A model generated the notes under the pieces. The model saw only the letters and a list, made by a program, of their open reading frames with translations. It did not search any database and was not told where the DNA came from. From G020353115 sp964389685 (GTDB lineage Bacteria; Bacteroidota; Bacteroidia; Bacteroidales; VadinHA17), in the NCBI GenBank assembly GCA_964389685.1, contig CAYMFM010000016.1:3469-67468 (forward strand): a stretch of DNA of 64,000 nt, read 5' to 3'. The stretch's first letter is position 1, and each line of letters starts with the position of its first letter. A program made the position numbers and the translations under genes. This document shows, in pieces, positions 45,967-54,989 of the stretch.

Positions 45967-46530
45967 TTATGAATTTAATTGGTTATACAAATCCTGCAGA
46001 CATTCCCGTAAGTAGAGGACTGCATAGTGTTTTCGGGAGATCAGCGTATTGATGCTTTCACCCGTTAATTCAACGATCTCCCTGAACGTCATGTTTTCAC
46101 ACTCGTGAAGAATGAATACTTCCCGCTGCTCTTCGGGCAACTCCATAAGTGCTCCATCGATGGCGTCAAGTATTAATGAATTCATCATTTCATCTTCAGG
46201 ATCGGTTGAAAATGCCGGTAAAATATCTTCCAGCATCAGAACATCCTCGTCTCTATTCCTGGGTGTTTGGATCTGCTTATCGCTGAAAAGATCCGGCTTC
46301 TTTTTCCTGGACCGGTCAATTATCTTGTTCCGGGCAACGGTAAACAACCAGGAAGTGACATTGTCAATAGTCCTGATATCATCCTCGATGGAGATGAGCT
46401 GGTAAAACACATCGTGCAGTATATCCTTTGCCTCCTCTTCCCCCGGAATCCGGTTTCGAATAAATTGAAGCAACCGTTTGCTATTTTGCTTATAAGCAAG
46501 TTCAATATTGTTTTTATCCTCCGGACTCAT
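45967..46530 (-). CDS. ECF RNA polymerase sigma factor, 187 residues
   Basis: Sigma2 region: LLQFIRNRIPGEEEAKDILHDVFYQLI and VTSWLFTVARNKIIDRSRKKKP (about 20-80). A linker of about 40 residues rich in acidic residues. Sigma4: LPEEQREVFILHECENMTFREIVELTGESINTLISRKHYAVLYLRE (about 130-175). It lies 17 bases after a methyltransferase gene and just before the small membrane protein, all on one strand and ended by the terminator at 45519. Confidence 0.93.
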   Translation of the reverse strand: MSPEDKNNIELAYKQNSKRLLQFIRNRIPGEEEAKDILHDVFYQLISIEDDIRTIDNVTSWLFTVARNKIIDRSRKKKPDLFSDKQIQTPRNRDEDVLMLEDILPAFSTDPEDEMMNSLILDAIDGALMELPEEQREVFILHECENMTFREIVELTGESINTLISRKHYAVLYLRECLQDLYNQLNS

Positions 46531-46547
46531 GAATGATACGTTAACCT

Positions 46548-47096
46548 TTAGAATGAATTGGGTTCACTAACTTTAATGAACGTGAATGTTTTATTTCCCT
46601 GATGATGATACCTGAATAAACCGTTATCTGTAATCGTTTTTATTGTCTCTTCCTTTTTCATGTGATGATCACTGAAGGATAATATTCCTACCGGTTTCAG
46701 TATACGGTGGATCTCTTTTAAAACATTCCCGGGGTACCCCAGGGCATGATAGGTGTCGTATAAAAACACCATATCGAGGGTATGATCCGGCAAGCCGGTA
46801 TTGCAATCTGACCGTATCGTCTGAACATTCTCAAGGTTTCTTTTCGATATCAATTTATTCACTTTTGATATTGCCATAGGATGTATATCCAGGCCATACA
46901 CGAAACCTTCCTTCCCCACCATTTCTAAAAGTGGCAAAATATAGCCTCCGGGACCACACCCGTAATCCAGGACACGGTATCCTGTTTTGATTCCTGCTTC
47001 TTTCAATACCACTTCTCTGGGTATGAACAGATCACGAAAAAAAAAGCTGAAGGCCATCAATGTGAAATGGGTGTTTGAATTATGTTTTTCCATCAT
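46548..47096 (-). CDS. Class I SAM-dependent methyltransferase, 182 residues
   Basis: UbiE/Methyltransf_11-type fold. Motif I YRVLDYGCGPGGYILPL (about 36-52), acidic post-I LDIHPMAI, motif II MVFLYDTYHALGYP, motif III ILKPVGILSFSDHH. The short N-terminal helix mentions FFFRDLFIP. Substrate unknown. First gene of the methyltransferase - ECF sigma - membrane protein operon. Confidence 0.9.
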   Translation of the reverse strand: MMEKHNSNTHFTLMAFSFFFRDLFIPREVVLKEAGIKTGYRVLDYGCGPGGYILPLLEMVGKEGFVYGLDIHPMAISKVNKLISKRNLENVQTIRSDCNTGLPDHTLDMVFLYDTYHALGYPGNVLKEIHRILKPVGILSFSDHHMKKEETIKTITDNGLFRYHHQGNKTFTFIKVSEPNSF

Positions 47097-47409
47097 TTTG
47101 TTATTAACTATCCCTCGTTACTTGTGTAGACGAATGAGCAGAGAAGATATTTTAAAAGTAAACAAAAAAATCAGAGATGAGTTTTGAGAAATGAGTGGTG
47201 AGTGGTGAGCAGGGATCCGGGTTACGGGTTACGGGATTTTAATGGTTTACTCCCACCCACATGCTTATGCACCAGCTGCTCGTGAGGTTTGCACTCTCCT
47301 CGTTCGTGCAAACGTTCAGATTGTTCCATATTGTTCCATATTGTTTCATAGTGTTCCAAAAAGATAATATGATTATTTGCAGGAATATCGTATGGCCATC
47401 GCCTTGTCT
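47097..47409. other. Non-coding spacer with tandem and palindromic motifs
   Basis: TGAG-rich tract (47175-47212), GTTACGG doublet (47220-47234), a perfect GTTTGCAC/GTGCAAAC hairpin (about 47288-47314), and a degenerate 12-bp tandem with unit ATTGTTCCATAT (47318-47358), whose complement recurs at 50508-50548. No gene. Confidence 0.6.
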
Positions 47410-48105
47410 TCAATCCGCAAAATAGTCTTCCAGGTCACGCAGCGCATTGGGATTATCTTCAATATCCCGGATGATCTTACCCTCTTCAAGGATATCAATC
47501 CGCTCGCACACTTCAGTAATGTGGTTCAGGTTATGGCTGGAGATCAGCATGGTGGGATTCCATTTCTTTTTAATTCCATTCAGCATTTTTATCAACCGGC
47601 TTACGCTGGTTGGATCGAGGTTTGCAAAGGGTTCATCCAGGACTAATACATCCGGACGCGTAAAAAGGGCGGCCACAATACCGACTTTTTTCTGGTTTCC
47701 CCTGGATAGTTTCCGGATGTATTTTTTTGCATCTACCTCTTCTCCATTTAATAATCCATTATACTTTTCGAGTTCCATATAAACTTCCGGCTTGGTTTTG
47801 TTCTTAACTTTCCCGAGGAACTCGAAGTATTCAGCAGGTGTCAGGAATCCAATCAGAAATCCTTCATCGAGAAAGGATCCGGTATAGCATTTCCACTCTT
47901 CCGATCCTCTGACATTTATTCCTTTAGATTTCACCAATCCTCTGTCTGCAGGGATCAAATCCAGTACCAGTCTGAAAAATGTGGTCTTGCCTGCCCCGTT
48001 GTTTCCAACCAGACCAAAACATTCACCTTTTGGAATAGTCAGTTCGGGAATATCCAGGACAACCTTTCCGTTATAGGATTTAACTAAGTCATTAACTTGT
48101 ATCAT
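47410..48105 (-). CDS. ABC transporter ATP-binding protein, 231 residues
   Basis: Powers the DUF5687-type permease encoded upstream. Walker A GLVGNNGAGKTTFF (about 32-45), signature LSRGNQKKVG (about 130), Walker B DVLVLDEPFANLDP (about 150), switch His in LISSHNLNH. Separated from the permease gene by a 183-base palindrome-filled spacer. Confidence 0.94.
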   Translation of the reverse strand: MIQVNDLVKSYNGKVVLDIPELTIPKGECFGLVGNNGAGKTTFFRLVLDLIPADRGLVKSKGINVRGSEEWKCYTGSFLDEGFLIGFLTPAEYFEFLGKVKNKTKPEVYMELEKYNGLLNGEEVDAKKYIRKLSRGNQKKVGIVAALFTRPDVLVLDEPFANLDPTSVSRLIKMLNGIKKKWNPTMLISSHNLNHITEVCERIDILEEGKIIRDIEDNPNALRDLEDYFAD

Positions 48106-48288
48106 GGTATATATGGTTTTCAGTTTTCGGTCCCGAGAAACTCCGAAACGAAGTTTCAGTTAGTTTCTCGAGGATCCTCTGCCAAAGGCATTCCTTTGGA
48201 AGAATTTCTAAGGAATCAAAGATTCTAAGAAATTCGGAATTTTCAGTTCTCTTTCACTTTTTACTTTTTACTTTTTACTTTTTACTTT
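48106..48288. repeat. Palindrome-filled spacer inside the ABC operon
   Basis: Three consecutive hairpins: CGAGAAACT/AGTTTCTCG (48134-48170), CCAAAGG-CATT-CCTTTGG (48182-48199), GAATTTCTAAGGAATC/GATTCTAAGAAATTC (48202-48235), then five tandem TTTTTAC units (about 48256-48288). It could reduce ATPase expression relative to the permease or simply be a repeat insertion. Confidence 0.65.
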
Positions 48289-49770
48289 TTATAACGGTTC
48301 CCTGAACCCGTCGGCCATTTCATATTTAATGCGTTCCAGTTTATTCGCGATCTTTTCCAGCAAGGTTTGACTGAACAGTAATCCCATCAGACCCGCAATA
48401 CCAATAGCTATAATTCCGGCATATTCATTCAGGATCAATTTGACCGGCAGGTATACAAGCAGGGGAAATATGATCAGCATAAAAACAATACCAATTTGCC
48501 TGCCCTTTTTACCCTGCCAGGTGAAATAACTGGCACTCAGGTCAATTCTCTCCCGGTTGGACGTACCGGTCCAGAGGAGGTAGAGTGCATTGATCCCGAT
48601 GTTAAACAAGAATACTGCACTATTCACATAGAATATCATTTCACCAAACAGGGAGAAGGGTAACAGCAAAAGATAAAAAACCAGGCAGGATAACTGCATG
48701 ATCCGGAATTTGGCTTTGATGTATTCACACCGGTCTATATTCTCGGTCAGGATCTTATCGAAATAATGGCTTTCCCAGGCGAGAACAAACTGTCCATAAT
48801 AGACCATAAACATACCAGTAAAAAGAATTCCCATGTAAATCAGAAAGAATGTCATGTTCTGATATTCTTCGTATCCATAGATAACAAATCCAAGAAGAAG
48901 CATTGCCAGTGATCCAGGGATCGCCTGTTTCAGTCGTTTATTCCGGAGGATGAGTTTCAATTCCAATTGCAGGTAGATCCCGATCTTGCCCCATTTATCG
49001 AGGAAATCAAATGCCTTCAGGGAAGATCTCTCCCTTCCACTGCTCCTCTCCATCTGTTCCAGGGATAATGCTCCCCTGAGCCATTGAAAATTAATACCAT
49101 ACATCAATCCAAGCATAATCAAGGGAAGAAACAGAAACAGGGGATTATTCAACAGGCTGGTAAATAGGGAGGTGGATGAATCCGTGAGCGAATATACACC
49201 GTAAAAGTCCATCAGTCCCAGTGCCAGAATAACCATCCCCAGGGTTATTTCCAGAATGGGTTTATCGAGTGCACGCCGTTTGACAAAAACAACAAGGTAG
49301 GCATTGAAAAGCAAAAAGAGATAGATCCCAACGATCCATAATGTCCAGCAACAGGTGAATGACTGGTTCCCGGAATTTCCAAGAGCGAATGGAATAATAA
49401 TAGCAAAAGGCAGGTAATTGAACACACTGCCAAGCGATTTCATCAACAGGTAATGAGAAAGAGTGGCTCTGCTAATGTTCAGGTGTAGATAAGGTTGGAT
49501 ACTCATTCCAGGTACTGCCTGAAGCATAAGTCTCAGAAACAGATCCGCCAGCAGGTAGTATACGACAAATCCATTAAACAGGGTTACCGGATCTTTGTCC
49601 GGATAGAACTCAAGGAGCAGATCATTCATAAAAAGACCCAGAAAAAAGAAATTCAGGATCATGATAAAAATTAGGATCCCGATAAAGATATTGCTTCTCC
49701 TGTCCCGGCTAAGGTTTGGAGAACGCAAGGTACTTTTCCACTGATGGATAATCAATTCTTTAATCATCAT
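48289..49770 (-). CDS. DUF5687-type ABC transporter permease, 493 residues
   Basis: Polytopic membrane protein with roughly 12 helices. ATG 49768-49770 is used; the frame opens earlier with TTG. N terminus MIKELIIHQWKSTLRSPNL followed by helix FIGILIFIMILNFFFLGLF is the typical opening of the Bacteroidota DUF5687 family. A charged loop (SLEQMERSSGRERSSLKAFDFLDKWGK) separates two halves. Overlaps the wHTH regulator gene by 11 bases, and is followed by its ATPase. Substrate unknown. Confidence 0.88.
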   Translation of the reverse strand: MMIKELIIHQWKSTLRSPNLSRDRRSNIFIGILIFIMILNFFFLGLFMNDLLLEFYPDKDPVTLFNGFVVYYLLADLFLRLMLQAVPGMSIQPYLHLNISRATLSHYLLMKSLGSVFNYLPFAIIIPFALGNSGNQSFTCCWTLWIVGIYLFLLFNAYLVVFVKRRALDKPILEITLGMVILALGLMDFYGVYSLTDSSTSLFTSLLNNPLFLFLPLIMLGLMYGINFQWLRGALSLEQMERSSGRERSSLKAFDFLDKWGKIGIYLQLELKLILRNKRLKQAIPGSLAMLLLGFVIYGYEEYQNMTFFLIYMGILFTGMFMVYYGQFVLAWESHYFDKILTENIDRCEYIKAKFRIMQLSCLVFYLLLLPFSLFGEMIFYVNSAVFLFNIGINALYLLWTGTSNRERIDLSASYFTWQGKKGRQIGIVFMLIIFPLLVYLPVKLILNEYAGIIAIGIAGLMGLLFSQTLLEKIANKLERIKYEMADGFREPL

Positions 49771-50158
49771 TTGCAACCAAGTTATTAAGATCCTCTTTTA
49801 TTTCGACAATCCCAAAGCTAATCAAATCCTGGTTGTTCGGTGCATGAAAAACAGCACCGTTGTTTTTTCTTTCTCTGATCTTAACGTTTACCATGGATCT
49901 CTCCTTATCGCTGTCAAATAATTGCCTCAAGTCCAGGTCCACCTGAATAGTATGCCTGACCAATGCATAACGGTAATAAGGACGTTTCCCTTCCATAACT
50001 TCTTCTCTTGACACAATTCCTTCCCTGTGAAGCCCTTCCAGGAAATCCTGTGCTGTCCGGATGTGCAAATCAAGCCTCGAAGCTGCTTCCGATGAGGATA
50101 TGTCCCGGTGCGTAACGAGAAGCCGGAAGAAATCCCTGGCGAAACTTTTTGCCAGCAA
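49760..50158 (-). CDS. Winged-helix transcriptional regulator, 132 residues
   Basis: ArsR/MarR-like helix-turn-helix: ISSSEAASRLDLHIRTAQDFLEGLHREGIVSREEVMEGKRPYYRYAL (about 20-66), followed by a charged C-terminal region. The only in-frame start is TTG at 50158, because a stop lies shortly upstream; the true N terminus may be slightly different. Coupling to the DUF5687 permease suggests that it regulates this ABC operon. Confidence 0.75.
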   Translation of the reverse strand: MLAKSFARDFFRLLVTHRDISSSEAASRLDLHIRTAQDFLEGLHREGIVSREEVMEGKRPYYRYALVRHTIQVDLDLRQLFDSDKERSMVNVKIRERKNNGAVFHAPNNQDLISFGIVEIKEDLNNLVANDD

Positions 50159-50609
50159 TAATCCAATCTGTAAAGGCTTTACTCATTTGATTTTTTTTGA
50201 TTTTTTTTGGGGGGGATAGAGTTTGGTAGTGGTTTTTAGGAAATGGAAAGATGCATTGGGAAACCGATTACCCGCTTATTTCTAACCTCTTTCAGGCACT
50301 TCGTCTTAACGCCTGGTGTATTCTGGTCCATGGAATATATTCCCATAGAATTACCAAGCAGTTGGACCATATTTTTGGATATTCAACAACCCCGGGTTGC
50401 ACCCTGTTTCACAGGGTTTACCCGGGGCTATTTATTATTAAACCCCGCCGGGGTATTTACAATATTTACTAAAATTGAACTCACCAGAATCTTAAAAACT
50501 AAAAACAGTATGGAGCAACATGAAACAACATGGAACCATATGAAACATCAATCATCATTCATCATTCATCATTCATCATTCATAACTCACTTCTCACACT
50601 CTCATCATC
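50159..50609. other. Non-coding region with dispersed repeats
   Basis: Contains a T8/T8-G7 homopolymer run (50188-50216), copy B of the PTPGC repeat (50309-50460), the 12-bp ATGGAACAAC tandem (50508-50548) and TCATCATTCA/CTCAC tracts (50550-50612). No gene. Confidence 0.65.
50309..50460 (+). repeat. Dispersed repeat family PTPGC/YTPLGY, copy B
   Basis: ACGCCTGGTG ... GTTGGACCATnTTTTT, ACCCCGGGTTGC, CCTGTTTCACAGGGTTTACCCGGGGCTAT and ACCCCGCCGGGGTATTT in the same order as 12979-13206 on the minus strand, but without the central 90 bases. Confidence 0.72.
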
Positions 50610-51395
50610 TCACTCACTCCCTTCAATTTCTATCTCCTTCCCTGCTCCGGCTTTAATAAAATGATCACCGTATGCTTCCTGGAACATTTCGATTGCTTTA
50701 TCGCCGGTGCAGTGTGTGGGGGCTACATTACGAACACCCATATCCTTAAAATCCTGGATGATCTCCGCGATCTGCGCTTCAGAACGTCCACCCAGATGGA
50801 ATCCCCCGAGAACAAGGTAGATATCCTTTTTATGAATTTCTTTCACCCTGGCTACCATTTCAGTAATTCCGGGATGGGCACAACCGGTAATGACCACCAA
50901 TCCTTTGGGTGTATCCATCACCAGGGCCTGTTCTTTGATGGTAGTTCCCATCTCGCCGGACAGGTACCAGCCATTTCCCAGATCTCTTGGTTTTTCATCG
51001 CGAACAACTTTGGCACCGGTATCTTTTATCCGTTTAATATCAGCATCGGAAGTACTGTACGGCATATAAACGGTCAGGTCATTTTTTGTTTCAAGCACCG
51101 TATGAAGATTGCCAGTATGGTCTCCATGGTTGTGAGAGATCACGATCATATCAACGCGGTTGAGGTTCTCTTTCAGTTCTGTCAGATTGTGAATAAAGAC
51201 ATCTTTCTTTGTCCCTGTATCAAAGAGTAAAGTGCTGGATTTGTAATCAATGATGCAGGAGAATCCCCAGTCAGCCTGACATTTATCCTTATGCAGGTAG
51301 TTGTCATAGATTATCGTAATCTTCTGGGCATCCATTTCAATAGAGAACGTGTAAAAAAACGCGATTAATAAAAAGAAAAAAAATTTTGTTTTCAT
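50610..51395 (-). CDS. Secreted/periplasmic MBL-fold metallohydrolase, 261 residues
   Basis: Similar to the group annotated as 7,8-dihydropterin-6-methyl-4-(ribofuranosyl)aminobenzene 5'-phosphate synthase, but with a signal peptide (ending EMDAQ). Metal motif VISHNHGDHTGN (about 92), DWGFSCIIDY with LLFDTG (about 45-60), TGCAHPGI (about 168) and APTHCTGDKAI (about 232). Natural substrate unknown. No partner genes. Confidence 0.88.
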   Translation of the reverse strand: MKTKFFFFLLIAFFYTFSIEMDAQKITIIYDNYLHKDKCQADWGFSCIIDYKSSTLLFDTGTKKDVFIHNLTELKENLNRVDMIVISHNHGDHTGNLHTVLETKNDLTVYMPYSTSDADIKRIKDTGAKVVRDEKPRDLGNGWYLSGEMGTTIKEQALVMDTPKGLVVITGCAHPGITEMVARVKEIHKKDIYLVLGGFHLGGRSEAQIAEIIQDFKDMGVRNVAPTHCTGDKAIEMFQEAYGDHFIKAGAGKEIEIEGSE

Positions 51396-51866
51396 AATAA
51401 TAGTTTAACATGGTTTTAGAACGATAATTGCAAGTAACAACAGATCTACCAAGTCCTAACCAATTCTTCTTCCTGCAGGATTCTGAATTTTTCAATCAAA
51501 GGTAAACAATCCCGGGAAAAGTTGAATCGTTTATCCAGGAAACTTACCCATTCCTTTACAAACAAAGATGGAATCTGGCTAATTGTTAAATGTTAATTGT
51601 TAATTGGTTAAAAAAACAACTATTAACATTTAACTTTTAACTCCATTGTCCGTTTCCGTACCCCGGTTGCCTAATTCCGGACACTTAAAAACCATTACTC
51701 AATCTTCATTTTAAAATTCAATGCCTTGGTATTCATTTAATTAATTCATTTGGCACAATTCATGTTTTTAATTTTTATCAAGTTTTATTTATTTACCTAT
51801 TTTACCTAAAAAGATAATTCAATTAACCACTATTGATTAACAATCAACGAGTAAAACCATTGATCC
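51396..51866. other. AT-rich non-coding region upstream of FtsX permease
   Basis: No gene. A TACCTTTG box on the minus strand at 51504-51497 might serve the MBL-fold gene. At 51583-51643 TTAAC/GTTAA-rich text forms a long imperfect hairpin (GTTAAATGTTAA with TTAACATTTAAC). The last 100 bases before the permease are strongly AT-rich. Confidence 0.5.
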
Positions 51867-54287
51867 ATGTTTAGCAATTATGTAAAGATTGCCATCCGGA
51901 ACCTGTTCAATAACAAATTATTCTCTTTTATTAATGTTTTCGGTCTTTCGGTGGGCATTGCGTGCACTTTCCTGATTGTCCTGAACATACAGGATGAACT
52001 TTCATACGATCGATTTTTCGAAGATGGAAACCGGATCTACCGGGTTGCCCTCAACCGGATCTATCCGGCTAACCAGGTTGATTATGCTGTCATCCCGATA
52101 TCTATCGGGGAGGCAATGGAGATGGATTTTCCTGAGGTGGAGAGTTGTTCAAGGGTATTCTCCCGGGACAATGAGTTCATTACACAGGTTGGGGAGAAGC
52201 AATTCAGGGAACGGTATGTGGTTCTTGCCGATTCAAATTTTTTTGAATTTTTTGATTTTCCCCTGATTGAGGGGGATAAGTCAGCCGTGCTTAAAACACC
52301 GAATGGATTTGTACTCACACAATCTACGGCAAGAAGGTATTTCGGTGATTCGGCTGCTGTGGGAAAGATCATCACAGTCCCAAACGGTGAATTTATGGTT
52401 ACCGGTGTATGTGGAGATGTTCCCGGGAATTCACATTTCAGATTTGATTTTGTAGGGAACCTTGCAGCAACGGGATTAACCAGGATTCCCGATTACCTTG
52501 CCTTCTCAGTCAAGACCTACCTGAAACTAAAAGAGGGAACAGATCCTGAAGCATTGGAATCCAAGTTTCCGGGTCTGGTTGAACGATATGCAGCGGGACA
52601 GATCGAATCGCGTATGGGCGTTACGTTTAAAGATTACACTGCTGCTGGTAACGGCTACAATTACTTTCTTCAACCCCTCAAAGACATTCACCTGCATTCC
52701 AATCTCAGAAATGAAATAAAGCCAAATGGCAACATTATCTACGTCTATATCTTTATCGTCGTTGCGGCTTTTCTTCTCATCATAGCCTGCATCAACTTTA
52801 TGAATCTTTCCACTGCACGTTCGACAGACAGAGCGCTTGAGGTGGGTATGCGGAAGATTTTGGGAGCTCAGAAAAAACAGCTGGTCTGGCAATTCTTAAA
52901 TGAATCGTTAGCCACTGTAGCCTTAGGTTTGATATTCGCTCTTGTACTGACTGAACTAATGCTTCCGGCATTCAATAACCTGGCAGGAAAGAGCCTTGAG
53001 ATCGAATATTTTGGCAATTGGTTTACCCTGCCAATTCTGCTTGGTCTCGGGCTTTTTGTCGGTTTCATCGCGGGCAGCTATCCCTCGTTTTTTTTATCCT
53101 CCATGCAGCCACTCCATTTCATGAAGGGCCGGTTCATATCAACGAAAGCAGGTTCCTTTTTACGCAATGCTCTTGTGGTATTTCAATTCAGTATTTCCAT
53201 CATTCTGATCGCTGTAACACTCCTCGTACGGCAGCAGATGGATTTTTTCATGAATAAAGATCTTGGGTTCAGGAAAGAAAACATCCTGGTACTGGAAAGG
53301 GCTTTTTCCCTGCGGGAAAACCTGGACGCATTCAGGCAGGAACTTCTTACATATCCTGATATTGAATCGGTTGCCAGTTCAAATACACCGGTTTCCGGAG
53401 GATATTATTTTGGCAACTTTTTTCAGACCAGCAACATGAGTTCTGAAGTGCTGACAACGGATGCCATGGTGATCGATGAAAATTTTATTAAAACCCAAGG
53501 GCTTACACTGGTAGATGGAAGAAGTTTTTCTGAGGAATTCAATGATTCCCTTTCCCTGATCATCAATGAATCCACCATTACAGAATTCGGACTGGAAAAC
53601 CCGGTCGGCTCCACAATGCATCTCAACCTCGATCAGGGTTCTACGGCACAAATGACCATTGTAGGTGTGGTAAAGGACTTTCATAATAATTCGCTGCATC
53701 AGAACATAAAGGCATTTGTATTGTTTAGCGATACAGGGCCCTATAACGGCAGGGGCATCCTGAACATCAAAGTCAAGCCTGAAAACATCAGTAAAACGAT
53801 TGCTTATATTGAGCAGAAGTGGCAGGAATTTCTACCGGAACAGCCCATCTCCTATTCGTTTCTTGATAACAACCTTGAAACGATGTATACGAACGAAAAA
53901 ACCTCCGGGCAGATCTTCGGGGTATTCAGTCTGCTCGCTATTGTGATCGCCACGGTAGGATTATTTGGGTTGGCTGCTTTTGTCGCCCAGAAAAGAACCA
54001 AAGAGATCGGGATCAGAAAAGTAATGGGTTCAACGGTTTTCATGATCATCACCCGGCTTTCCGGCAGTTTTACAAAGCTGATCGGGATTGCTTTCATCAT
54101 TGCCACACCCCTGGCATTTTTCGCCATGAAGAAATGGTTGCAGAATTTTGCATATCAAACTCCTGTAGGTGCCTGGATATTTATCCTGGCAGGGTTGATT
54201 GCCCTGATTATTGCCCTGATAACCATTAGCTTCCACACCCTGAAAGTGGCCAATTCCAATCCGGCGGATTCGTTGAGGTATGAGTGA
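51867..54287 (+). CDS. FtsX/MacB-type ABC transporter permease (orphan), 806 residues
   Basis: Same architecture as the gene at 9739: first helix (about 20-42), MacB_PCD, FtsX domain with EVGMRKILGAQKKQLVWQF (about 325), second periplasmic domain with DAMVIDENFIKTQGLTLVDGR, second FtsX domain with EIGIRKVMGS (about 712), and ending NPADSLRYE. No ATPase neighbour. Sequence differs widely from the other copy, so not a recent duplicate. Confidence 0.92.
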   Translation: MFSNYVKIAIRNLFNNKLFSFINVFGLSVGIACTFLIVLNIQDELSYDRFFEDGNRIYRVALNRIYPANQVDYAVIPISIGEAMEMDFPEVESCSRVFSRDNEFITQVGEKQFRERYVVLADSNFFEFFDFPLIEGDKSAVLKTPNGFVLTQSTARRYFGDSAAVGKIITVPNGEFMVTGVCGDVPGNSHFRFDFVGNLAATGLTRIPDYLAFSVKTYLKLKEGTDPEALESKFPGLVERYAAGQIESRMGVTFKDYTAAGNGYNYFLQPLKDIHLHSNLRNEIKPNGNIIYVYIFIVVAAFLLIIACINFMNLSTARSTDRALEVGMRKILGAQKKQLVWQFLNESLATVALGLIFALVLTELMLPAFNNLAGKSLEIEYFGNWFTLPILLGLGLFVGFIAGSYPSFFLSSMQPLHFMKGRFISTKAGSFLRNALVVFQFSISIILIAVTLLVRQQMDFFMNKDLGFRKENILVLERAFSLRENLDAFRQELLTYPDIESVASSNTPVSGGYYFGNFFQTSNMSSEVLTTDAMVIDENFIKTQGLTLVDGRSFSEEFNDSLSLIINESTITEFGLENPVGSTMHLNLDQGSTAQMTIVGVVKDFHNNSLHQNIKAFVLFSDTGPYNGRGILNIKVKPENISKTIAYIEQKWQEFLPEQPISYSFLDNNLETMYTNEKTSGQIFGVFSLLAIVIATVGLFGLAAFVAQKRTKEIGIRKVMGSTVFMIITRLSGSFTKLIGIAFIIATPLAFFAMKKWLQNFAYQTPVGAWIFILAGLIALIIALITISFHTLKVANSNPADSLRYE

Positions 54288-54439
54288 GCGATGGAGCGAT
54301 GTGTGAAGGGAATCACTTGAAGGGGTTAAGCAGTGCAAGTTTTATTATCAGGCTATTGTCATACCTGCCTGCGTGTCGTCGCCAAAGGCTATGGTCGCCG
54401 GTGACCGACAGGTAGGCCTACGAAACGAACGCAGTTAAT

Positions 54440-54790
54440 ATAGCATCAACGATCTACCAACGAAACGCTTCCCCGGAACGACTATTCTATGAATTGTTGT
54501 GCCACCCTCATCTTTTTGCTCCAGTGGCCATTCCGGCCGAGAGCAAAACCCTGGTAGAATAGAATTAATCTCCATGCTACAAAATTGCTCCATCGGAGCA
54601 AAACATTGGTAGTTCTGATGTGTCTGTCGAAATCATCTTCGCTCCGTAGGTGCGAAACCATTTTTTTTCAAAAACATAGAGATGATGTTAAAATAGTGTC
54701 GCTCCCCTGGAGCGATTTGAATGTGGTGCCATGTTATTCTACCAACGTGCCGCTCCGCTGGAGCGGGTTGTTTTTCGTTTTCTGTTGTGC
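54440..54790 (+). repeat. GCTCC/GGAGC palindrome cluster, copy 2
   Basis: Contains TTGCTCCATCGGAGCAAAAC, GTCGCTCCCCTGGAGCGA and CCGCTCCGCTGGAGCGGG with intervening GTGCGAAACC-TTTTTTTCAAAAACAT and GAATGTGGTGCCATGTTATTCTACCAAC blocks, also found inverted at 17714-17987. Confidence 0.72.
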
Positions 54791-54940
54791 TACCAAACGC
54801 GTCGCACCTGTTTGCAGACAGAACCGAGGACCTGTTTATCTTATCTCTCTTTCTTCTCTATGGCCTATGCTTTGTCAGCCGAAGCTTTAGCGAAGGCTGG
54901 TTCTATGCCCTCTGACTTTTTCCTTTTTACTTTTTACTTG

Positions 54941-54989
54941 CCTGTGTTTTTTGTGCACAAAAAACACAGGTGCCGGATTGCTCCGGCAC
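54941..54989. repeat. 30-bp perfect palindrome followed by an 8-bp-stem hairpin
   Basis: CCTGTGTTTTTTGTG is directly followed by its exact complement (54941-54970), sharing its last base with GTGCCGGA-TTGC-TCCGGCAC (54970-54989). Strong potential structure, but no T tract follows, so not a canonical terminator for the plus strand. Its A6/T6 tracts could act on either strand. Confidence 0.8.
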
